Shown piece after piece: positions 1-8,157 of a stretch of DNA of 55,080 nt. The notes under the pieces are model-generated. The model was not told the origin of the DNA. It saw only the letters and a program-made list of their open reading frames with translations, and did no database searches. Position numbers and translations under genes: made by a program. Numbering within the stretch: the stretch's first letter is position 1; each line of letters starts with the position of its first letter. This DNA comes from Streptomyces scabichelini (GTDB taxonomy: Bacteria; Actinomycetota; Actinomycetes; Streptomycetales; Streptomycetaceae), in the NCBI RefSeq assembly GCF_011045015.1, contig NZ_JAAKZY010000048.1, positions 1 to 55,080 of the forward strand. The letters are read 5' to 3'.

Positions 1-315
1 GGGGCGTTGGCCGCCGGCCTGAGGTCGGTGGTCGCCGACCCAGGGGCGTCAGCCGCCGGCCGGGGGGCGGTGGCCGTCGACGCGGGCGTGTTGGCCGCCG
101 GCCTGAGGTCGGTGGTCGCCGACCCGCGGGCGTCAGCCGCCGGCCGGGGGGCGGTGGCCGTCGACGCGGGGGCGTTGGCCGCAGGCCCAGGATCGTTGGC
201 CGCCGGCGCGGGGTCGTTGCCGCCGACGCGGGATCGGTGTCACCAGCGTGGGATCGGTGGCCGCAGGCCCAGGGTCGTTGGCCGCCGACGTGGAGGCGCC
301 AGCCGCCAGCGCGAA
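1..315. repeat. 84-bp tandem repeat built from ~21-bp subunits
   Basis: The segments beginning at 7, 91 and 175 start alike (ttggccgc...). The first two 84-bp units are almost identical, and each is made of four related 21-bp pieces around gccgccggc or gtcgacgcgg. The array then decays into irregular 21-bp units up to about 315, just past the stop of the response regulator (minus strand). Because 21 is divisible by 3, every frame stays open and reads as low-complexity Ala/Gly/Arg heptads; these open frames are not genes. It could be a decayed C-terminal extension of the neighbouring gene or an intergenic minisatellite. The repeat may continue left of the window. Confidence 0.8.
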
Positions 316-319
316 GCCG

Positions 320-778
320 TCAGCCGCCGGCGCGCCCGGCGCGCTCCGCGCGCTCGGTCTCTCCCGTGGCCCCGAGCGGGTCCCCGAAGGACGCTCCGCC
401 ACTCCGCCGCTCCATCAACTGCCGTACGAGCCGCACGAGTTCGGCAGGCTCGAAGGGCTTGGCCAGAAAGGCGTCCACCCCCACATCGAGCCCACCCTCG
501 ACCTCGTACTGCGTGCAGGCGCTCACGATGGCGAGAGGCAGGTTCCGGGTGCGCGGATCGGCGCGGAGCCGGGCGGCCGTCCGCAGCCCGTCGAGCCGGG
601 GCATCACCACATCCAGGGTGACGACATCGGGCCGCACCTGATGAATGACATCCAGACACTCGGCACCGTCAGCCGCGGTCACGACCTCGAAACCCTCCAG
701 CTCGAGGTTGACCCTGATCAGCTGCCGGATGACCTTGTTGTCGTCCACAACAAGCACCCGACCCGACGCCCCTGGCAC
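320..778 (-). CDS. Single-domain response regulator (REC domain)
   Basis: About 152 aa, essentially one receiver domain. It opens with RVLVVDDN (acidic pair binding Mg2+), carries the phosphoacceptor Asp in DVVTLDVVMPRLDG, the conserved Ser/Thr in LAIVSA, and the Lys in FLAKPFEP. A short Glu/Arg/Gly tail follows, with no DNA-binding or enzymatic output domain, so it probably acts by protein-protein contact. GTG at 778 is preferred because homology begins directly after it; a TTG at 874 would add about 32 unconserved residues. It runs convergent to the tRNA-Arg gene, and its 3' end abuts the minisatellite. No cognate kinase is visible. This is ordinary chromosome outside the integrated element. 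Confidence 0.85.
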   Translation of the reverse strand: MPGASGRVLVVDDNKVIRQLIRVNLELEGFEVVTAADGAECLDVIHQVRPDVVTLDVVMPRLDGLRTAARLRADPRTRNLPLAIVSACTQYEVEGGLDVGVDAFLAKPFEPAELVRLVRQLMERRSGGASFGDPLGATGETERAERAGRAGG

Positions 779-944
779 AACTCGAGAGTAGGTCCGCACC
801 CCCGCCCGCGTCCGGCTTTTCCCCACTTCCGCCGTGCCCGGGGGCTCGCACGCACACCCGTTTCCCCACCTCAAAACCCGTTCATGACGCCCCCGACAGA
901 GCTGGTAGGGTTCTACTCGTCGCCGCGCACACCGCGCCCGACAC

Positions 945-1016
945 GCCCCCGTAGCTCAGGGGATAGAGCAACGGCCTCCGGAGCCGTGTGCGCAGGTTCG
1001 AATCCTGCCGGGGGCA
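945..1016 (+). tRNA. tRNA-Arg (anticodon CCG)
   Basis: A full cloverleaf can be drawn. The acceptor GCCCCCG (945-951) pairs with CGGGGGC (1009-1015), followed by discriminator A1016. The D stem is GCTC/GAGC, the anticodon stem ACGGC/GCCGT encloses loop CTCCGGA (anticodon CCG), and the T arm is GCAGG-TTCGAAT-CCTGC. CCA is not encoded (ACTCG follows). The 3' half is the integration target: its last 40 bases and the next base are repeated at 22132 and 30428, so the gene itself stays intact after insertion. Confidence 0.97.
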
Positions 1017-1017
1017 C
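976..1017 (+). other. attL core of the integrated element (42 bp, 3' half of tRNA-Arg)
   Basis: The 42 bp from CTCCGGAGCC to GGGGGCAC are identical at 976-1017, 22132-22173 and 30428-30469. The repeat starts in the anticodon loop and ends one base past the discriminator, the usual placement for tyrosine-integrase att sites in actinomycete elements. This copy completes the functional tRNA. Confidence 0.92.
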
Positions 1018-1071
1018 TCGCCAGTCAAGCAGCAAGAATCAAGCTCTGACCTGTGCGGATGCCGACATGAG

Positions 1072-1104
1072 AGAGCGGGAGTCAGTCTCACTGACTCCCG
1101 CTCT
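1072..1104 (+). terminator. Terminator downstream of tRNA-Arg
   Basis: Perfect 15-bp stem: AGAGCGGGAGTCAGT (1072-1086) against ACTGACTCCCGCTCT (1090-1104), with a 3-base loop and a T-rich tail (TTCTCGTTGT). It lies 55 bp past the tRNA inside the integrated element, so the element supplies a new tRNA terminator. Confidence 0.85.
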
Positions 1105-1127
1105 TTCTCGTTGTCTCTCAGTGTTCG

Positions 1128-1146
1128 CGCACTATCTGCGATACAC
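1128..1146. repeat. Candidate integrase arm-type site, attL side
   Basis: The 19 bases CGCACTATCTGCGATACAC recur exactly, in the same orientation, at 22039-22057, just inside the att copy at 22132. After excision the two copies would flank the att core, the arrangement of integrase or excisionase arm sites. The function is inferred from position. Confidence 0.6.
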
Positions 1147-1221
1147 GCGACACACCTCCGACGCACTCGTCAGCCGTAGAGCGTGGCATCAGGCCGCGCC
1201 AACCGCGACGAGGATGATGTG

Positions 1222-1344
1222 ATGAACGATGGGTTGGCGGCCCTGATCGCCGGGAGCTTCGGACTGATCGGCGCTTTGGCTGCTGGCGCCGCTATGCGGA
1301 GCGCTCAAACAGGGGCAGTAGAGGCGCTGCGAGCCTCGCCTTAG
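1222..1344 (+). CDS. Putative 40-aa hydrophobic peptide
   Basis: A short frame from ATG 1222 to TAG 1342-1344, preceded by AGGA. The product starts MNDGLAALIAGSFGLIGALA and ends with about 15 soluble residues (RSAQTGAVEALRASP). The N-terminal 27 residues could form one membrane helix rich in Gly and Ala. It resembles the very small single-helix proteins often seen beside mobile-element genes, but I recognise no named family. It could be fortuitous given its length. Confidence 0.4.
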   Translation: MNDGLAALIAGSFGLIGALAAGAAMRSAQTGAVEALRASP

Positions 1345-1386
1345 TCCCGCCTCTGCTGTCAGCTAGCGGTGACCCGAGGTCGCTGG

Positions 1387-1590
1387 TCAGCGTGAGATGG
1401 CCACCAACGTCGTAGTGACACTGCAAACGAGCATCAGGGCGGTTCCGAACGCCGCGGCGGCTCGGGAACAAGCTACGGGGTAGGTGGCATGGTCTCGGCG
1501 TGCAGAGAAAGCGGCAGCGATCGCGGCAAGGGTTGCGAGCAACACGACCGCGACACAGCCCAGTACAACGGCAGCTGAGTGGTCAGACAT
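1387..1590 (-). CDS. Small two-helix membrane protein
   Basis: 67 aa from ATG 1590, with AGGAG eight bases upstream. The product begins MSDHSAAVVLGC and has two hydrophobic segments (about residues 6-28 and 42-64) separated by a basic loop (SARRDHATYPVACSR). This suggests a hairpin inner-membrane protein. It is transcribed away from the large HTH-NTPase gene at 1713, and the 122-bp gap between them must hold both promoters. Function unknown. It lies between attL and the integrase, so it is probably element cargo. Confidence 0.55.
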   Translation of the reverse strand: MSDHSAAVVLGCVAVVLLATLAAIAAAFSARRDHATYPVACSRAAAAFGTALMLVCSVTTTLVAISR

Positions 1591-1712
1591 GATCGATCTC
1601 CTGTCGGTAAGCCAATCTGTGCCGCTGAATCTCCTCAAGCTGCTGTTCGTCGTGGTCCGCAGCGGTAGAACTGGTCGAAGACGAACAGGAGCGAACGATC
1701 ACAGGGGACTGC

Positions 1713-4289
1713 ATGGCCGTAGAGGATGAGGATGGTTGGTCTCCCGGAGCGGCCCTCGTTGAACTACGTGATCGCTTGGAGCGTGGGCTAGCAGAGCGAG
1801 GCATGACGAAGACCGCTCTCGCCCGGCGCTCGGAGTTGGGGCGAACTGCTGTCAGCGAAGCTTTCAACAGGTCTGCTTCCGTTCCCTCGGCTCGAACAGT
1901 TGTGGCGCTCGCCCAGGCACTCCGTCTGGATGTGCCGGAGCTCCTGAAGCTCCGGGCAACGGCTGCTGGCGTTCAACGCGAGGGGTCCGTGAGGGGCACG
2001 TTCTTCCCACCTGCGGGCGTTGGGCGGCCAATCGCTGATTTTGACCCGCACGACCTCGAAGTTCATCCGGCCATCGATGTCGCACCCAGTAAGACCGGCT
2101 TAGGGGGCGTACAGGGTCGCCGGTTGCCCGGATATGTACGGCGCTACCACGATCAAGAATTGGATGACCTCGTCAAGGCAGCAGCCGACGGCCATAGCGG
2201 TGTGATTGTGCTGGTCGGCCCGTCCTCAACAGGGAAGACCCGCGCTTGTTGGGAGGCGATTCAACCCCTAGCGCCACGGGGATGGCGCCTCTGGCACCCT
2301 TTCGACCCCACCCGGGCCGAAGCAGCCTTGAACGATCTCCAACGCGTGGGGCCGGGCACTGTGGTGTGGCTAAACGAAGCCCAGCACTACCTTGGCGCGA
2401 GTCGGGGGGTGGGAGAGCGCATCGCGGCTTCCCTACGCTCGCTCCTAGTTGACCGAACGGCAGGCCCCATCCTGATATTAGGGACTCTCTGGAATAACTA
2501 CGCGGCTGAATACACGGCTCTCCCAGCACCTGGAAAGCCAGATCTACACCCTCAGACGCGGGAACTCTTGGCGGGACGACTGCTCTCGCTTCCAGATAGT
2601 TTTGATACGTTCGCGATAAGAGACGCCAGAACCAAAGCTAGCGAAGGAGACCTGCAACTCACTCAGGCGTTGAATCAAGCACAAGGAGGGCGCCTAACTC
2701 AATATCTGGCAGGCGCTCCCGCTCTAGCTGAACGGTATAGGACTGCTACCCCTTCCGTTCGTGCACTAATTCAAGCCGCTATGGATGCGCGTCGCCTTGG
2801 TGTCGGGAGTCGCATAACCGGGAATTTCCTTACCCAAGCAGCCGAGGACTATATTTCGGACTCTGAATACGTAACCCTAGGGTGTGATTGGGTAGACGAA
2901 GCCTTCCGGGAGGCCACTAGACAAGTTCACGGGAACATGGCACCCCTGATGCCCGTTCGCCTTCGCGGCCCTCGTCTGGGCCAATCAAACCGGATCGGCG
3001 AGGTTGACGGCAATGAATATCGACTGGCTGATTCGCTGGATCAGCTAGGTCGACTTGAGCGTCGACACAGTTGTCCACCAGCTTCGTTCTGGGAGGCGGC
3101 TCATGAGGGATTGACAGATCCTACTGTGCTAGCAAACCTTGCCAGCGCTGCTCATGCTCGGTATCGACTTCAGTGGGCCCATCGCCTCACTGGTCGAGTT
3201 GCGGAACAAGCGGACGCTTCCGCGTTGGTTGACTTAGCTGGCATGTGGATGGAAGAACACCCTAGCGTGGCTGAACCGCTGCTTCGGCAGTCTGCTGAAA
3301 TGGGTAACGCTCGCGCCATGGGCGACTTGGGGTATCTCTGCGAAGAGGCCGGAGATGCAGACGGAGCTGAAGAATGGTATCAGAAGGCTACTAAAGCTGG
3401 CGACGGCCACGCGACATACCGCCTAGCTCAAAAGCTTGAAGAATTGGGAGATGCGGAAGGGGCGGAAAGGCTATACCGGCAGGCCTTGAATCGCGGAGAT
3501 ACGGAATCCTTGGGGGCGTTGGGGCGAATCATATTGGACCGAGGTGGGGATGCTTTCGAATCCCTCACGATGTTAAATCGATCCATTCTCCACCTAATAC
3601 GTCAGACCGCACGCACAATGATTGCATCGCTGGATAGAGCGACTGGAGCGGAAAAACATTCTACTATAGGCCGGTGGGCCGAGAGAAAAGAGGGCGAACG
3701 TCTCAGGTCTAGGATTGAGGAGGTGGGGGACAAGGGGGACTTTGATAGATTCCGAGAGGCCGTGGCAGAAGGTAATCGTAACGGTGATACGTATGGAATT
3801 TTTTGCCATTATTTATTCTTAGGCATGAAAGATCACGACCGAGCTGGAGCAATGCTTGAGCGCGCTGGGCGGGATGGGAATTCCTATGCACTGATGGAAA
3901 TTGCAAAGGAACGAGAGAAGACTGGCAGTCTGGATGAAGCAGATGCGATTTATCGAACCTTGCTGGATTCCGGCGATAATGCACCGCTGGCGCCTCTCGC
4001 GGGCCTGATGAGAACGGCTGGGAATCTTAAAGAGGCGGAGTCTCTCTACTGGCGATCGGTTGAGGCAGGAAGTACTTATGCGATGTTCCGACTCTGCGAG
4101 CTAAAAGAGGACATGGGTGATCACGCTAGTGCCGAGGAAATCGCTCTGCAGGCTGCTAATGCCGGGGATGCATCCGCCGTCCGCGTGCTGTCAGGGGCGA
4201 GAGGTGGACGCGCAGAGCCCGATGGCTTATGGCCGTACGGGCTCAACCCGGACGGAACACCGACGGTTGAACCTTGGTGGTTGCCTTAG
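1713..4289 (+). CDS. XRE-type HTH / P-loop NTPase / TPR-Sel1 repeat protein (candidate defence or signalling protein)
   Basis: 858 aa. Residues ~8-65 form an XRE-like helix-turn-helix (KTALARRSELGRTAVSEAF). A P-loop domain follows, with Walker A GPSSTGKT (~residue 170) and a Walker-B-like strand TVVWLNEAQ (~205), where Asn-Glu replaces Asp-Asp/Glu. The C-terminal third (~500-840) is a run of TPR/Sel1-like units with recurring motifs such as AEEWYQKATKAGDGHA and AESLYWRSVEAGSTYA. The order sensor/HTH, NTPase, repeat array resembles STAND-type regulators and anti-phage NTPases, but no effector domain is recognisable. It is single, in the opposite strand to the transfer operon, beside attL, and visibly more AT-rich after ~2500 than the neighbouring genes, which suggests separate acquisition. 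RBS AGGGG precedes ATG 1713. Confidence 0.8.
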   Translation: MAVEDEDGWSPGAALVELRDRLERGLAERGMTKTALARRSELGRTAVSEAFNRSASVPSARTVVALAQALRLDVPELLKLRATAAGVQREGSVRGTFFPPAGVGRPIADFDPHDLEVHPAIDVAPSKTGLGGVQGRRLPGYVRRYHDQELDDLVKAAADGHSGVIVLVGPSSTGKTRACWEAIQPLAPRGWRLWHPFDPTRAEAALNDLQRVGPGTVVWLNEAQHYLGASRGVGERIAASLRSLLVDRTAGPILILGTLWNNYAAEYTALPAPGKPDLHPQTRELLAGRLLSLPDSFDTFAIRDARTKASEGDLQLTQALNQAQGGRLTQYLAGAPALAERYRTATPSVRALIQAAMDARRLGVGSRITGNFLTQAAEDYISDSEYVTLGCDWVDEAFREATRQVHGNMAPLMPVRLRGPRLGQSNRIGEVDGNEYRLADSLDQLGRLERRHSCPPASFWEAAHEGLTDPTVLANLASAAHARYRLQWAHRLTGRVAEQADASALVDLAGMWMEEHPSVAEPLLRQSAEMGNARAMGDLGYLCEEAGDADGAEEWYQKATKAGDGHATYRLAQKLEELGDAEGAERLYRQALNRGDTESLGALGRIILDRGGDAFESLTMLNRSILHLIRQTARTMIASLDRATGAEKHSTIGRWAERKEGERLRSRIEEVGDKGDFDRFREAVAEGNRNGDTYGIFCHYLFLGMKDHDRAGAMLERAGRDGNSYALMEIAKEREKTGSLDEADAIYRTLLDSGDNAPLAPLAGLMRTAGNLKEAESLYWRSVEAGSTYAMFRLCELKEDMGDHASAEEIALQAANAGDASAVRVLSGARGGRAEPDGLWPYGLNPDGTPTVEPWWLP

Positions 4290-4333
4290 AGCGATCACTT
4301 TCAAGACGGCTCCAGGAGTAATGATCACCCTCG

Positions 4334-5797
4334 CTAAGCCGCGTCTCCATCCTCCTCAAGTGCCTTTGCGATCTTTGCGTTAGCCGCTTCCTCGTGCCCG
4401 TCGATGCAGCCGTGATACCGGCGGTGAATCACCTCTGGTGAGTTGCCGACCCGCCGGGCGACCTCAGCGATCGGGACCCCGGCGTTCAGCCACCGCGTGA
4501 TGCATGCGTGCCGCAGGTCGTACGGGCGCCCAGCAAGCGGCGATTCGACGCGGTCCGGCGGGAGAGCGAACAACCGCGCCTCCTCCCACACGCGCCAGTA
4601 GGTGGATGAGCCGACGACTCCCCCGCGCTCGTTCCCGAACACACGCCCCTCCTTGGCAGCCCCGAAAATCTTCAGGTGGGCCCGAAGAATGGAGACCAGG
4701 ACGGGCGGGATGGGGACCGGGCGGTCGGTATCGGACTCGCGAGCCTTCAGGCCCCGGCGGTCGTGCCGCTCCCCGGAGTCGGTCCATTGCTTGCCCGAGA
4801 CGGGGCGCGTCTCCCGCAGCGTCAGCGTGCCCCAACCCTCCTCCGGTAGATGGCAGTCAGGGAGCCTCAGCCCGACCGCCTCAGCGGGCCTGAGCCCCGC
4901 GTAGTACAGAACCGCGTAGAACGCCACAAGGCGGCGCCCGCGGCTGCGGTCCCACGAGCCGACGTAAGAGACGGCGGTGAGCAACTGGCGCCCCTGTACG
5001 GCGTTCACGAGGACGCGTCGGTCCACCACCCCACCGGAACCCACGCGCTTCTTGTGGTTCCCCTGAAGAGGATTCTCCGGGAGTTCCTTCGCGGCCACCG
5101 CGTGTTCGAGGGCCGTGTTCAGGGCGCGGCGCCGCCGCTTGTGCGTCTCCCCCGCCGCCGGGGTACCGTCCAGTCGATAGCTGAGGCGGTACAACACGTC
5201 CTCGAACACCTCAAGGTCGACCAGGTCGACAAGCGGCCGATCCTCTTTCGTGAGCCACTCGTACGCGGCCTTCAGTTCGGCCGGCGGCTCCTGTCCCGCG
5301 TTCGCGGGGACGATCGCCCACCGAAACGCCAGGCGCAGGTACTTGTCCTCAGGGGTGTTCTCGCCTCGCTTCACCATGGCGAGCGCCACGGCCGCGAGAC
5401 CGTCCGCCATGCCCTCACGGGTTTTCGCAGCACTCATGCGCCACCGCCCGGCGACGTACTTCCGGCAGAACTCGAACCACCGCAACGACGGCTTGGCCTC
5501 AGCCGCCGTTGCCGCCGCTTCAGCCGCCGCGCGGACTTCGGACTCAGGCTGTCCGCTTGCGATCTCGAACGCTTCGCCCCGCCGCATGGCTTGCCGCAAC
5601 TCCGAGCGTCGGCTTTCGGCGAGTGCCGACGTGGCGAACGTCGCGCTGCTCACCTTCCCGCCGACGACCCATCGGAGTTGATACGGCCGCGCCTTGCGGT
5701 CGACCTTCGTGACTTTCCACAGCCGGACATCGAGGGAGTACCCCGGCCGGGCCTCCCCGTGGGGGCGGAGCGCCGCGGTGTCTTCGGTCGTGCTCAC
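4334..5797 (-). CDS. Site-specific tyrosine recombinase (element integrase)
   Basis: 487 aa from GTG 5797, which overlaps the excisionase stop (GTGA). An N-terminal arm-binding part is followed by a SAM-like core-binding domain (~115-270) and a catalytic domain (~290-470). The first catalytic Arg lies in YYAGLRPAEAVGLR, the HxxR-type box is YDLRHACITRWL, and the nucleophile Tyr is in NSPEVIHRRYHGCIDG. The usual Gly-His before this region reads Gly-Asn. It should catalyse integration and excision at the tRNA-Arg 42-bp core. It is the last gene of the minus-strand block and lies 3.3 kb from attL, with cargo between, rather than directly adjacent as in pSAM2. It is clearly related to the second integrase at 22983. 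Confidence 0.93.
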   Translation of the reverse strand: MSTTEDTAALRPHGEARPGYSLDVRLWKVTKVDRKARPYQLRWVVGGKVSSATFATSALAESRRSELRQAMRRGEAFEIASGQPESEVRAAAEAAATAAEAKPSLRWFEFCRKYVAGRWRMSAAKTREGMADGLAAVALAMVKRGENTPEDKYLRLAFRWAIVPANAGQEPPAELKAAYEWLTKEDRPLVDLVDLEVFEDVLYRLSYRLDGTPAAGETHKRRRRALNTALEHAVAAKELPENPLQGNHKKRVGSGGVVDRRVLVNAVQGRQLLTAVSYVGSWDRSRGRRLVAFYAVLYYAGLRPAEAVGLRLPDCHLPEEGWGTLTLRETRPVSGKQWTDSGERHDRRGLKARESDTDRPVPIPPVLVSILRAHLKIFGAAKEGRVFGNERGGVVGSSTYWRVWEEARLFALPPDRVESPLAGRPYDLRHACITRWLNAGVPIAEVARRVGNSPEVIHRRYHGCIDGHEEAANAKIAKALEEDGDAA

Positions 5798-5988
5798 GCG
5801 GCGTCCTCCCGCTCCGCAAGCCACCGCTCGTATTCCGACCTGCGGATGCGAACGTCACCGTTGGGAAGCTTGATCGACCGCGGGCCCTTCCCGAGTTGGC
5901 GCCACCGGTAGAACGTCGACGGAGCCACCTTCAGATCGGTGATGACCTCCGCGACGGTCAACTTCTCGTCCAGCGCGCGGGCGCTCAT
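5794..5988 (-). CDS. Excisionase-like helix-turn-helix protein (Xis/AlpA type)
   Basis: 64 aa. The core LTVAEVITDLKVAPSTFYRW is a MerR/AlpA-like winged helix, and LPNGDVRIRRSEYERWL is the wing and recognition element typical of actinomycete excisionases. Its start overlaps the stop of the upstream ATPase gene (ATGA), and its stop overlaps the integrase start. The three genes are therefore translationally coupled, the common rep-xis-int order of AICEs. It probably bends DNA at att to favour excision. Confidence 0.88.
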   Translation of the reverse strand: MSARALDEKLTVAEVITDLKVAPSTFYRWRQLGKGPRSIKLPNGDVRIRRSEYERWLAEREDAA

Positions 5989-7142
5989 ACCGCCGTCCCT
6001 TCGGATTCGGTCGACCCGGACAGCCCGGACAGCTCCAATTCCGACTGTCCGGGGCGTTCGGGCTGGTCAGGTGCGGTAACCGGACAGTCGGACAGCTCGG
6101 ACAGCTCCGGTACGCCCTGTGTCCGGGTCTCGGTGTCCGGGTAGTACCGGCCGCTGCCGTCCCTGGTGAGCTGTCCGTCAGCGGCCATGCGGGAGCAGGT
6201 GCGGCGGATGGTGTCGATGTCGACCTGCGGCAGGTCGCCCGCGATGTCCTTCGGCTTCGCCCCGGGGTTGGCACGGACGTGCCGCAGGATCGCGGCGCGG
6301 GTGTCGCCCACGGTGTGGTCGGACACCGGGCCGTCCAACAGATGCCAGGCACCGGAGGCGGCTTGGAAGCTGAGCGCGTACTCGGCTTCGTCCACGTCCC
6401 GCCCGGTGACGTGCAGGATGCCGTCTGCCTGCCCTCGGGCCCGCTTGAGTACGAGGGTGGCGTCCGCGGCGCCCGCGATGCCGTTGGTCCCGGAGACCTC
6501 CGTGAGGAAGTCGTCGGAGCCTGCCTTGCGGACGTGGTGAACGAGCACAATGGCGATGCCGTAGTGATCGGCGAGCCGCTTCGCGTAGCTGACGGAGACG
6601 TAATCCGCGTCGTACGCGGACACGCCCTGCGGGGCTTGGCCGCGCATCTTGGCGAACACGTCGATGACGACCATGCGGGCATCGAGGTTGCGATCCAACC
6701 ACTGTGCAATGGCCTCGGTCCCGCCCTGGGGGAAGGGCGGGCATTCGGTGACCAGGGTCAGACCGGCCGGGGCCTGTTGGCCGCCCAGGAGTTTGCCCAT
6801 GCGGGTCTGAAGACGGCGGGGGGTGTCTTCCAGGGCGAGGTAGAGCACCGGGCCGCCCTGGACGGGCACGGAGTCGAACGCCTGCCCTCCGGCCGCGACC
6901 GCGAGTCCGAGCCCGAGGGAGAGCCAGGACTTGCCGACCTTGGGCGGTCCGGCGAGCAGGCTGACGCCTTCGGCGAGGAGGCCGGGCACCGCCCATTTCG
7001 GCTCCGGGAAGTCCGCCGCCATGAGCTGATCCGCGGTCCATGCGGTGCGCGGGCGCTCCCGCTTCGGCAGCTCCCGCGGGGCCGCCTCTGGGTCGCTGGG
7101 TACGGAGTACAGGTGCAGTGGGGGAATCGGGTTGGTGCTCAT
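5985..7142 (-). CDS. RepA-like AAA ATPase (replicative helicase/ATPase, AAA_25 type)
   Basis: 385 aa. Walker A is GPPKVGKSWLSLGLG (~residue 66), and Walker B lies in ARMVVIDVFAKMRG. The sequence VSYAKRLADHYGIAIVLVHH has the His-His end typical of RepA/DnaB-like RecA-fold ATPases. A winged-helix region follows (~295-345, GDTRAAILRHVRANPGAKPKDIAG). The last ~45 residues are a low-complexity Ser/Glu/Leu tail (SELSELSD...) encoded by CGGACAG repeats. The start overlaps the stop of the primase-polymerase gene (ATGA). Together they form a Prim-Pol plus RepA replication module rather than a rolling-circle RepSA. It probably works at the element origin in the excised form. Confidence 0.87.
   Translation of the reverse strand: MSTNPIPPLHLYSVPSDPEAAPRELPKRERPRTAWTADQLMAADFPEPKWAVPGLLAEGVSLLAGPPKVGKSWLSLGLGLAVAAGGQAFDSVPVQGGPVLYLALEDTPRRLQTRMGKLLGGQQAPAGLTLVTECPPFPQGGTEAIAQWLDRNLDARMVVIDVFAKMRGQAPQGVSAYDADYVSVSYAKRLADHYGIAIVLVHHVRKAGSDDFLTEVSGTNGIAGAADATLVLKRARGQADGILHVTGRDVDEAEYALSFQAASGAWHLLDGPVSDHTVGDTRAAILRHVRANPGAKPKDIAGDLPQVDIDTIRRTCSRMAADGQLTRDGSGRYYPDTETRTQGVPELSELSDCPVTAPDQPERPGQSELELSGLSGSTESEGTAV
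6010..6145. repeat. Cluster of CGGACAG / CTGTCCG repeats inside the RepA-like gene (origin-like)
   Basis: At least nine copies of CGGACAG or its complement lie here. They include the composite CCCGGACAGCTCCAA (6024-6038), seven bases, then TGTCCGGG (6046-6053). The same composite recurs at 17659-17688 and 21911-21940, outside any gene. An iteron-like binding site for the replication proteins or for the transfer translocase is the simplest reading. The repeats also encode the Ser-Glu-Leu tail of the protein, so codon repetition alone is a possible explanation for this copy. Confidence 0.6.
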
Positions 7143-8068
7143 GCCGCGACCCTTCGGGGGCGGTTGGCTCCGGCCCGCAGGCCGGAAGCGATGGTGCGCC
7201 GTGCCTCGTGCTCGCCCTGACCGACTTGGAGCGCGGCGGACAGGAGCCAGCCGGTCACGTCGGCTTCGCTCAGCTCTCCCCCGGCGACAAGCTGTCCGAG
7301 AGCGACCGAGGCGAGGTAGAGCGCGTGGTTGTGCTGGTGCTCACCGGAGTCGGTGACGCGGGCCAACTCGCCGTTGACCGCGGCGTTCAGGAACGCGGTG
7401 CGCCGGTCGCGGGTGGCGAGCGCGACCGTGATGGGGCGCTGCGGGGGCAGTGGCGCGGGGCGTAGCAGGTCCGTCAGCCATGCGGGCAGCGGCGCCACGG
7501 GAGCGGCACGGACGGTCGTGTACGGGTGGCCCTTGACGATGCTGCCCGCGCCGACCACGTAGCCGCCTTCCGCGCGGGTGTCGACCTTCCAGCCGAGCTT
7601 GCCCGCGGTGTTGCGCAGCGGCTCGCCCTCGGGGGCGGCGAAGTACAGGTGCGTGCCGCCGCTGGGGGTCTTCACGACGTGCGTGTCCGGGGCGAGTTCG
7701 CGGAAGCCGTCGTGCGGCTCGCACCGTACGAGGTAGCCGTCCCATTCGTGCAGCTGGCACAGCGCGAAGAACACGCCCATGCCGTCGCGGATGTCGGGGT
7801 GGGCCCAATCGGCCGGCGGGTTGTCCTCCGGGCCCTTGGCGGTGTCGAGGTCGACGACGACCAGGCCGGAAGGGCCGGTGGCGATGCCGACGTTGTAGGG
7901 GGCGTGCGTCCAGCACCGGGTGATGCGGTCCGGGTCTGTGGTGGCGCGCTCTTCCCATGCGGTGATGGCGGGGCGCTTGTCGCCGGGCCGGAGGGGGAAG
8001 ACATGCCAGCCGTGCGACGCAGCTTCAAGCGCCGCGGTGAGCTGGGCAGCGTCGTCCAGGTGAGGCAT
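7139..8068 (-). CDS. Bifunctional DNA primase-polymerase (Prim-Pol, RepPP type)
   Basis: 309 aa. The N-terminal ~200 residues fit the archaeo-eukaryotic Prim-Pol fold: GWHVFPLRPGDKRPAI near the start, the acidic pair in LVVVDLDTAKG, and a SGGTHLYFAAP motif carrying the catalytic His. The C-terminal ~100 residues look helical (LASVALGQLVAGGELSEADV), similar to the small helical domains that follow Prim-Pol in AICE replication proteins. It should make primers and extend them during replication of the excised element. The next gene (RepA-like ATPase) overlaps by four bases. A conserved hairpin leader lies just upstream (8095-8146). Confidence 0.9.
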   Translation of the reverse strand: MPHLDDAAQLTAALEAASHGWHVFPLRPGDKRPAITAWEERATTDPDRITRCWTHAPYNVGIATGPSGLVVVDLDTAKGPEDNPPADWAHPDIRDGMGVFFALCQLHEWDGYLVRCEPHDGFRELAPDTHVVKTPSGGTHLYFAAPEGEPLRNTAGKLGWKVDTRAEGGYVVGAGSIVKGHPYTTVRAAPVAPLPAWLTDLLRPAPLPPQRPITVALATRDRRTAFLNAAVNGELARVTDSGEHQHNHALYLASVALGQLVAGGELSEADVTGWLLSAALQVGQGEHEARRTIASGLRAGANRPRRVAA

Positions 8069-8094
8069 CCTGGGGACCTCCTGTTCTGTCTACG

Positions 8095-8146
8095 GATGGG
8101 CAGGGAGAACCGCGGCGGCGGGCGACCTTGCTGGGGAGTCCCGCCG
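8095..8146 (-). promoter_or_regulatory. Conserved hairpin leader, copy 1 (upstream of the primase-polymerase)
   Basis: GATGGGCAGGGAGA (8095-8108), then a 32-bp block (8115-8146) identical to 14974-15005. On the minus strand the block reads CGGCGGG...CCCGCCG and can fold into a GC hairpin with a 17-18 base loop. It lies between the stop of the 8158 gene and the start of the Prim-Pol gene; the other copy precedes the first gene of the whole operon. It could be a shared promoter/leader, an attenuator or a protein-binding RNA element. Confidence 0.6.
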
Positions 8147-8157
8147 CCGCGGCAGTG

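Noticed and set aside
7..621. Long open frames in both strands at the left edge
   Set aside because: They are created by the 21-bp repeat and by antisense of the response regulator; low-complexity Ala/Gly/Arg, no ribosome site.
248..1222. 324-aa plus-strand frame running through the response regulator and the tRNA
   Set aside because: It crosses the tRNA gene and terminator, which rules out a real gene in this position.
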